The position numbers and the translations under genes were made by a program. Of a stretch of 19,277 nt of DNA, positions 13,912 to 19,277 are shown one piece after another (position 1 is the first letter of the stretch; every line of letters begins with the position of its first letter). The DNA is taken from assembly GCA_023434205.1 (NCBI GenBank), contig JAEYTB010000005.1, positions 1 through 19,277 on the forward strand, written 5' to 3'. The notes beneath the pieces were generated by a model that saw only the letters and a list, made by a program, of their open reading frames with translations, searched no databases and was not told where the DNA came from. This DNA comes from Planctomycetota bacterium (lineage in GTDB: Bacteria; Planctomycetota; Phycisphaerae; Phycisphaerales; UBA1924).

Positions 13912-14889
13912 TCACAGAAACAGCTTCACCCCATACCCCAGCAGCACGAACACCACTACAAACGCCAGCCACCCCGGGACCACCACCGCCAGCCACACCT
14001 TCCCGAACTCCTTCACCCGCCACCCGTCGCTGATCGCCACCAGCCACCAGAGCGTGAGCCAGACCACGGCGAGAATCGCGTACACCTCCACCGCCTCGGC
14101 CGCAACCTCCATGGCCTCGTTGACCCAGCGTGTCACGCGTGTCAAAGCCTGCGCGGCGCGGGGGCCCAGCGGGGATTCCCGCAGCAGCACCAGCGCGGAC
14201 ATCAGCGTCCACGCCACCGTGCGCCATACCAGCACCGGGACCAGCCAGGCGAGCCCATACACGCCCGCGCGCAGCACATGCGCCGCTCGAACCTTGGACA
14301 CTCGGCGCGTGTCCGGAAGGCACAGCATGACCGCCCACATCACCGCCCACGCGCCCAGCGGCCCCAGCCCCGCAACCGCCGCCCCGCCGGGGAACCGAAC
14401 CCTTCCTGCAAAAGGCTCCCACTCCGCGATCCCCGCCGACCAGATCAGCAGGTGCGCCGCCCAGCGCTCCAACGGCATCGGCCGCGCCAGCGTCAGCAAT
14501 TCCATCATCAGCGAGCACGCCGCCGACCCCGTCACCGCCACTGCCACCACCGTGATCACCGCCCACAACCACACCCGCCGAACCCGCACCGGCATCTCCA
14601 GCCGTACCCGCCCCCAGAAGGGCAGCACCCGCGCCGCCATCCACCACGTCCGCCACGCCGCCGCGAACAGTGACCACCACCCCGCCCTCCCGTGCTCGAT
14701 AAACCCCGGCACCCGATCCCGCCCCGGGTTGAACACATCCCCCCACGCAAACTCCAGCCCGCACTCGCTGCACCGCCCCCGCACCGGAAAACTGTCCGCC
14801 GCCACGCCCCCCGCGGCGGCTACCTGCCCCGTCAGGTCATACCCGCACCGCGGGCATTCAGGAACCCGATCTGAAGCATCACCGGCCAT
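13912..14889 (-). CDS. Zinc-ribbon multi-pass membrane protein (paralog A)
   Basis: A 325-residue protein. The N-terminus has two Cys pairs, ECPRCGYDLTGQV (Cys12, Cys15) and CSECGLEF (Cys40, Cys43), forming a likely zinc ribbon of a type frequent in planctomycete proteins. Residues from about 95 on hold roughly five hydrophobic membrane segments (for example around VWLWAVITVVAVAV and VWLAVVVPGWLAFVVVF). A conserved cytoplasmic-looking motif, CLPDTRRVSKVRAAHVLR, is shared with the neighbour at 14954-15922 (LPDT...KVR..H..R). The start at 14889 was chosen because it places the ribbon at the N-terminus as in the paralog; the frame upstream reads through noise. Only a weak GGGGA precedes it. Function is unknown; a membrane sensor or scaffold is one possibility. 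Confidence 0.75.
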   Translation of the reverse strand: MAGDASDRVPECPRCGYDLTGQVAAAGGVAADSFPVRGRCSECGLEFAWGDVFNPGRDRVPGFIEHGRAGWWSLFAAAWRTWWMAARVLPFWGRVRLEMPVRVRRVWLWAVITVVAVAVTGSAACSLMMELLTLARPMPLERWAAHLLIWSAGIAEWEPFAGRVRFPGGAAVAGLGPLGAWAVMWAVMLCLPDTRRVSKVRAAHVLRAGVYGLAWLVPVLVWRTVAWTLMSALVLLRESPLGPRAAQALTRVTRWVNEAMEVAAEAVEVYAILAVVWLTLWWLVAISDGWRVKEFGKVWLAVVVPGWLAFVVVFVLLGYGVKLFL

Positions 14890-14953
14890 TGGTCCCCACG
14901 ATCGTCTGCTACCAGTGGCCCCAATGGCCCAGATCGCCCCACCGAACCGCGGT

Positions 14954-15922
14954 TCACACCGCGATGAAGTACGAAAAGCCCGGCAACACCAGCGCCACCA
15001 GCACGGCCACAAGCCCCGCCACCACGCACATGACGAGGCTGATCACAAACGGCCGGGGCAGCTTCAAGTACCGCCCGCACGCCACCCCCCAGAATGCGAC
15101 CAGCCACACCGCAAACACGCACAGAAGGGTCGGCCCGCGGACTTCGCCGAGCCAGCTCATCAGATCCCAGGAGATGAGCCCTTCGCTGTACGGCGGCCAA
15201 CGACTGGCGAACAGCAGATTGTCGGCCTCAAACAACGCCTGCGGCGCCCACATCCAAACTTGCGAGAGCAACGGGAGCGGCACCCAGCTCCAGCCCGCGA
15301 TGCGAACCAGATGAACCCGCCGGACTTTCGCCCGTTTCAGCGTATCGGGCAACAACAGAAACGCGGCGGGCATCAATGCGGCCAGGAGCGCGGCCACCAC
15401 TGTAAATACAAAGGCCTTCCCTAAACCTTTAGTCCCAAACAGGCGGGGGCCATACGAATCCCATTCGTTCCAGGGGCTTACGCTCGCCACCAGCAGTTCC
15501 CAGAGGTGCTCAGGCTCCATTCTCCAGGTCCCCTGAAACACTCCCAGCGTGAACATCACGACCCACCCGATCACTCCCGCAACGACGAACCACAGCAGCC
15601 CCGAAACCCCCGCCCCAACCATCACCCGCCCCGGGTTCACTTCACTTTCCATCCGAACCCACCGCCAGAAGCTCCGCGGCCTTAGGCAGCAGAACGCCGT
15701 GGTGAGCAGCGCCCGGGCCCGCTGGTTTTCGGCGTCTTCAAAGTACTGCCGCTGCTTCGTGAGGCGCGGGTTGAAGATCAGCCTGAACTCCAACCCCAGC
15801 CCACACTCGCTGCACACCCCCTCCAACGGGCACGTCGTCTGCCACGCCAGGACCTGCCCCGAAAGGTCATACCCGCACCGCGGGCACTCCGGTAACCCTT
15901 CCTTTTGCGTGGAATCCGCCAT
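14954..15922 (-). CDS. Zinc-ribbon multi-pass membrane protein (paralog B)
   Basis: A 322-residue protein, paralogous to the downstream gene at 13912-14889. The N-terminus reads ECPRCGYDLSGQV (Cys13, Cys16), then CSECGLGLEF (Cys37, Cys40), with an extra Cys31 between. About five membrane helices follow, including VMVGAGVSGLLWFVVAGVIG and PFVISLVMCVVAGLVAVLVA. The shared motif here is LLPDTLKRAKVRRVHLVR. The two genes are 64 bp apart on the same strand with no terminator between, so co-transcription is likely. A -10-like TAGTCT (minus strand, 15937-15942) lies 14 nt before the start; there is no clear ribosome binding site. The divergent neighbour is the pseudopilin gene. I do not recognise a function. 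Confidence 0.75.
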   Translation of the reverse strand: MADSTQKEGLPECPRCGYDLSGQVLAWQTTCPLEGVCSECGLGLEFRLIFNPRLTKQRQYFEDAENQRARALLTTAFCCLRPRSFWRWVRMESEVNPGRVMVGAGVSGLLWFVVAGVIGWVVMFTLGVFQGTWRMEPEHLWELLVASVSPWNEWDSYGPRLFGTKGLGKAFVFTVVAALLAALMPAAFLLLPDTLKRAKVRRVHLVRIAGWSWVPLPLLSQVWMWAPQALFEADNLLFASRWPPYSEGLISWDLMSWLGEVRGPTLLCVFAVWLVAFWGVACGRYLKLPRPFVISLVMCVVAGLVAVLVALVLPGFSYFIAV

Positions 15923-16012
15923 GGCCGATGCCCAACAGACTACCGCCAACCCGACGGAACCACTATCCTCATGCATCTTCCAAGGGCGTTCTGCCCCCCT
16001 GGTGCCCCCGCC

Positions 16013-17044
16013 ATGCACACCCGCCGAGCCTTCACCCTCATCGAGCTCCTCGTCGTCATCGCCATCCTGGCGCTGCTCATCGGCCTGCTCCTCCCCGGCA
16101 TCGGCAAGGGCCGCAAGACCGCCCGCACCACCAAGTGCATGAGCAACATGCGCCAGCACGGCGTCTCCTACGCCACCTACTCCCAGGATTACAAGGCCTT
16201 CCTCAGCTCCTTCTCCTGGAAGCCGCAGGTCCGCTACAGCCTCTTTCCCGACATCGGCCCCGCCGGCAACTGGCAGAGCGCCCACGCTTACCAGGCCGTG
16301 GACATCGTCCGCCGCCGGATGGCCCGCCCCGACAACTTCTTCTCCACCTTCACCGGCCGCATCGTCAACCGCAACTACCACCACCTGCCCCTCATCGACG
16401 GCGGCTACCTCTCCGGCAAGATCCCCGAAGGTTCCTCCGCCTGCCCCGAGGACCGCACCACCGTCGTGATGCAGCGCCACTGGAACGACCCCGACTCCGC
16501 CAAGAACTCCGTCCCCGACCCCGACACCGCTGCCCCCCAGGGCTTCAAGCGCATGTACCCCTTCTGGAACTCCTACCAGATGGTCCCCGTCGCCTGGACC
16601 CCCGACACCGGCCCCGGCGTCCTGCGCCCCGCCGGCAACGGCGCGGGCAACCACATGATCTACAACAGCGGCGCCGCCGCCACCCGCGGCTTCGGCGGCC
16701 GCCGCCTCGACGAGGTCGCCTTCCCCTCCAGCAAGGTCGTCCTCTTCGATATCTACGACCGCCACTGCTTCAAGCGCGAGATCTGGCACGCCTACACCGC
16801 CGCGGCACAGCCCCTCCTCATGTTCGATTCCTCCGTCGCCATCCGCCGCACCATCGACGGCAACAAGGGCTGGGACCCCGGCAACCCCAACAGCCCCAAC
16901 CCCGTCACCTACAACTACCACCCCACCGGCACCAACCCGCGCACCCTCAGCGGGAACGTCAGCGACCCCGTCAACGGCTACTTCCGCTGGACCCGCATGG
17001 GCCTCAAGGGTGTCGACTTCGGCGGCTCCGAAGTCCGCCGCTGA
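16013..17044 (+). CDS. Prepilin-type N-terminal cleavage/methylation protein (pseudopilin-like)
   Basis: A 343-residue protein starting MHTRRAFTLIELLVVIAILA: a basic leader, the FTLIE core with Glu at +5 of the mature protein, and one hydrophobic helix to about residue 29. This is the class III signal processed by a prepilin peptidase, used by type II secretion pseudopilins and type IV pilins. The residue before the cleavage site is Ala6 rather than the usual Gly. Then comes KCMSNMRQHGVSYATYSQDY (about 41-60), as in planctomycete DUF1559-like/pseudopilin proteins, and a long globular domain without recognisable catalytic residues. The start at 16013 is set by the leader; there is no clear ribosome binding site. 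A -10-like TATCCT lies at 15964-15969. Planctomycete genomes carry many such proteins; the role of this one is unknown. Confidence 0.85.
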   Translation: MHTRRAFTLIELLVVIAILALLIGLLLPGIGKGRKTARTTKCMSNMRQHGVSYATYSQDYKAFLSSFSWKPQVRYSLFPDIGPAGNWQSAHAYQAVDIVRRRMARPDNFFSTFTGRIVNRNYHHLPLIDGGYLSGKIPEGSSACPEDRTTVVMQRHWNDPDSAKNSVPDPDTAAPQGFKRMYPFWNSYQMVPVAWTPDTGPGVLRPAGNGAGNHMIYNSGAAATRGFGGRRLDEVAFPSSKVVLFDIYDRHCFKREIWHAYTAAAQPLLMFDSSVAIRRTIDGNKGWDPGNPNSPNPVTYNYHPTGTNPRTLSGNVSDPVNGYFRWTRMGLKGVDFGGSEVRR

Positions 17045-17226
17045 CGCCCCATTCCCCGCCCAACGTTGAGCCCGCGCTCACACCACGCGGCCCCCTCCGC
17101 GCGCCGCCCCGCCTCAACGCTTAACCACCCCTCATTCCGCGGCACATCCTCCCGCGCGCACGCACACTGCGCCGCCGGTGTCGCACGCCCCAACCCGCGC
17201 CGCACCCGGCACTTCACGGAGGCCCG

Positions 17227-18567
17227 ATGCTCGCTGCCATCCTCAAAACCCTCACCGTCCAGGCCCTCATCAAGGCCGCCCTCGCGCTCGCCATGCACCT
17301 GGCCACCCTCGCCACCGCCCAGACCTTCCTCGCCTACGAAGCCGGCAGTGGGGGGACCAACGGCCCCAACCTCTACCGCATCGACGCCGACTCCGGCCAA
17401 GCCACCCTCATCGCGCCCACCGCAGGCCTCCCCGGCGAGGTCATCAGCCTCGACGCCCGCGCCCACCGCCTCTTCGCCATCACCCGCGCCGGCACCCCGG
17501 GCAGCTACACCTCCCACCTCGCCGAGATCAACCCCTGCACGGGCGCGCTCAGCGCCGCGCACCCCATCACACTCGACAACGCCCCCGCAGGCGGCCACCT
17601 CAAGGGCCTCGCCCACGACGCCCAAGGCCGCCTCATCGCCGCCTACGCCCCCACCCAGACCAGCGCCGCCAACACCCTCGCGGCCCTCTCCGACACCGGC
17701 CAGCTCACGATCCTGCGGACCTTCTCCGGCGCCTTCGATGACTTCGACGGCCTCTGCCCCGTCATCATCAACGCCGGCTCCGACGGCGGCGTCACCTACG
17801 CCGGCCTGCTCGCCATGAACCGCGACCCCGACACCCAGGCCACGCACATGCTCCGCATCGACGACGGCGCCGCATCCACCACGCTCGTCGCTAGCCACCC
17901 CTTCTCCAGCACCCTCGACGGCCTCAACGACATCACCCTGTTCAGCGGCATCCTCTTCGCCGCGGACACGGTCTCCCACCGCATCCACCGCTTCGACCCC
18001 ACCTCCGGCCAGGTCCTCGGCCACGCCGACCTCTCGCCCGCCATCGCCTTCTCCGCCATCACCCCCTTCCAGACCATCGCCATCACGGCCCAGCCCGCCT
18101 CCGCCAACGCCTGCGTCAGCACCGACGCCTTCTTCTCCATCACCGCCTTCACCGCCGGCCCCATCACCTACCAGTGGCAGCTCGAGTCCTCCCGCGGCGT
18201 GTGGCACACTCTCACCACCGACCCCCAGCCCCTCCCCAACGGCGGCACCGTCTCCGCCGCCACCCCCGACGCGGCCTCCACCACCATCAGCCTCCGCAAC
18301 CGCCCCGGCCGCGTCCTGATCCGCGCTGTCGTCACCGGCCCCTGCGACACGGCCACCTCCTACTACGCCAGCCTCTTCATCAACTCCGCCGACTTCGACA
18401 ACGACGGCGACTCCGGCACCGACGCCGACATCGAGGCCTTCTTCGCCTGCCTCGCCGGCTCCTGCCCCGCCACCGGGGGCTCCGCCGACTTCGACGCCGA
18501 CGGCGACACCGCCACCGATGCCGACATCGAGAGCTTCTTCAGGGTTCTGGCCGGGGGTCCCTGCTAA
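17227..18567 (+). CDS. Secreted GC-type dockerin-domain protein with Ig-like domain
   Basis: A 446-residue exported protein. The start at 17227 follows GGAGG (4 nt spacing) and gives a hydrophobic leader of about 32 residues ending ATLATAQ. Residues about 35-275 contain repeats such as 'NLYRIDADSGQATLI', 'LYRI..' / 'LRIDDG' / 'IHRFDPTSGQVLG', which suggest a beta-propeller-like fold. Residues about 282-386 look Ig-like ('ITAQPASANACVSTDAFF', 'ITYQWQLE', 'ASTTISLRNR', 'LIRAVVTGPC'). The tail (388-446) has DFDNDGDSGTDADIEAFF and DFDADGDTATDADIESFF and ends GGPC, as in the two minus-strand dockerin proteins, but the Cys before the first loop is lost and NCCATC is SCPATG. No enzymatic motif is seen. 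It is probably a surface protein using the same attachment system. Confidence 0.87.
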   Translation: MLAAILKTLTVQALIKAALALAMHLATLATAQTFLAYEAGSGGTNGPNLYRIDADSGQATLIAPTAGLPGEVISLDARAHRLFAITRAGTPGSYTSHLAEINPCTGALSAAHPITLDNAPAGGHLKGLAHDAQGRLIAAYAPTQTSAANTLAALSDTGQLTILRTFSGAFDDFDGLCPVIINAGSDGGVTYAGLLAMNRDPDTQATHMLRIDDGAASTTLVASHPFSSTLDGLNDITLFSGILFAADTVSHRIHRFDPTSGQVLGHADLSPAIAFSAITPFQTIAITAQPASANACVSTDAFFSITAFTAGPITYQWQLESSRGVWHTLTTDPQPLPNGGTVSAATPDAASTTISLRNRPGRVLIRAVVTGPCDTATSYYASLFINSADFDNDGDSGTDADIEAFFACLAGSCPATGGSADFDADGDTATDADIESFFRVLAGGPC

Positions 18568-18585
18568 AGCCATGCACTTTCACCG

Positions 18586-18613
18586 CTTGAGCCCCTGGCC
18601 AAGCTGCAATTTT
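18586..18613 (+). terminator. Weak terminator-like hairpin after the third dockerin gene
   Basis: CTTGAGCC and GGCCAAG (18586-18603) can pair with one bulged A and a 3-base loop, and TTTT follows 8 nt later (18610-18613). The stem is short, so this is uncertain. Confidence 0.25.
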
Positions 18614-18615
18614 CG

Positions 18616-18644
18616 TTGCCGCCCGCCTCATCGTGCCTTAAGCT
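18616..18644 (+). promoter_or_regulatory. Promoter of the right-edge PPC-like gene
   Basis: TTGCCG (18616-18621), exactly 17 bp, TAAGCT (18639-18644). The predicted start near 18651 gives a leader of about 79 nt before the ATG at 18730. Confidence 0.5.
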
Positions 18645-18729
18645 GACCCAGCGGCCGGGGGTGCACAGCCCCACGGTCGTTTTGTCACTTTTGGCGCACC
18701 CGCACTACACGAGAGCAGGAGAGTCCCCC

Positions 18730-19277
18730 ATGCCGTCCAACTACGCCCACACCCTCGCTGTCACCGCGCTGCTGGCCCTCGCCGGCGCCGCCCACGCTCA
18801 GGTCGTGGAGACCGAGCCCAACGACAACAAGGCCGCGGCCAACCCCGCCGTGCTCGCCAACGGCGGCACCATCACCGGCCACACCACCGGCAGTTCCACC
18901 ATCACCGCCGGCCCGGCCTCCTCTGACAACTTCCTGGTCCAGACCGCCGCCGCCCCCCCTGGGCATCTACCTCCACCAGATGACCGTTAACTCCGAGGTG
19001 GGCAACCACACCCTCACCCTCCGCGGCCTCACCCAGTCCGCCGGCTCCATCAACTTCGGCACCGACAGCACCATCCAGACCTCTTCCACAACCACCACGC
19101 CGCCCCGCTTCATCCAGTGGTACGGCTTCGGCAAGCAGGAGCAGGTCTACATGCGCGTCGCCGGCTCGTCGACGACCACCTCCGACTACACCGTCACCCT
19201 GAACTCCACGCCCGTCACCCCCATCGACGCCGGCACCTACTACCAGGGCAACATCACCCTCTCCCGCGCCTCCGGCA
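18730..19277 (+). CDS. Exported PPC-like protein, frameshifted and cut by the right edge
   Basis: The ATG at 18730 has AGGAGA upstream (about 8 nt) and opens a clear signal peptide (MPSNYAHTLAVTALLALAG, then AAHA-Q). The mature protein begins with VVETEPNDNKAAANPAV, the E.EPND..A.A start typical of exported PPC-type beta-sandwich proteins, then 'GSSTITAGPASSDNFLVQTA'. At the run of seven C (18953-18959) the frame shifts: the original frame stops at 18990, while reading with one C fewer gives 'AAAPLGIYLHQMTVNSEVGN' and stays open, with sensible protein (FIQWYGFGKQEQVYMRVAG), to the end of the window. The break may be a sequencing error, a slippage-controlled gene or a recent mutation. Whether a dockerin tail follows cannot be seen. 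Confidence 0.75.

Noticed and set aside
16035..16140. Chance of a short tmRNA, tRNA or riboswitch in the spacers around the pseudopilin and elsewhere
   Set aside because: No cloverleaf, CCA end, T-loop signature or known riboswitch core was seen in any spacer.
17064..17119. Inverted repeat CGTTGAG ... CTCAACG after the pseudopilin gene, as a terminator
   Set aside because: The arms are only 7 bp with a 42-nt spacer and no T run.
16978..18573. 531-codon minus-strand frame opposite the third dockerin gene
   Set aside because: Gly/Val/Glu/Asp-rich translation typical of a mirror frame; the plus strand has a signal peptide and a conserved tail.

Overview
The window looks like chromosomal DNA of a high-GC planctomycete, most likely from the class Phycisphaerae. 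Four things point there: secreted proteins ending in a dockerin-like tail that closes with GGPC, a TIGR02999-type ECF sigma factor joined to a membrane Ser/Thr kinase with TPRs, membrane proteins with a CPRCGYDL zinc ribbon, and a pseudopilin-type protein. The organism is inferred from these families, not from a marker gene. No tRNA, rRNA, CRISPR array, transposase or phage gene was seen.

Left edge (1-1417). A minus-strand pair overlaps by ATGA: a cut-off amidohydrolase and a DUF2470/HugZ-like protein. Behind a strong terminator sits a 23-residue lysine-rich peptide gene, and a 14-bp palindrome overlaps its likely -10 element. A long GC-rich divergent spacer follows.

Core block (1418-8195). 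An M16 peptidase-like protein without the zinc site converges, 4 bp apart, on a sigma factor/kinase operon. Divergent from the sigma factor are dnaB (replicative helicase) and a small BamE-like lipoprotein. An 11-base element occurs about 50 bp upstream of both the M16 gene and dnaB.

Secreted dockerin block (8272-12479). Two paralogous minus-strand genes encode exported beta-sandwich proteins with the same C-terminal dockerin-like tail. Each is a separate transcription unit with nearly the same promoter (TTGACA, 17 bp, GAGGCT or GAGTCT) and a terminator with the same 12-bp stem.

Right part (12582-19277). glyA (serine hydroxymethyltransferase) is followed upstream by two paralogous zinc-ribbon membrane proteins, all on the minus strand. 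Divergent from them are a pseudopilin-like protein, a third dockerin-tailed protein with an Ig-like domain, and an exported PPC-like protein whose reading frame is broken at a run of seven C and which leaves the window at the right edge. The least understood content is the dockerin-tailed secretome, the zinc-ribbon pair and the lysine-rich micro-gene.
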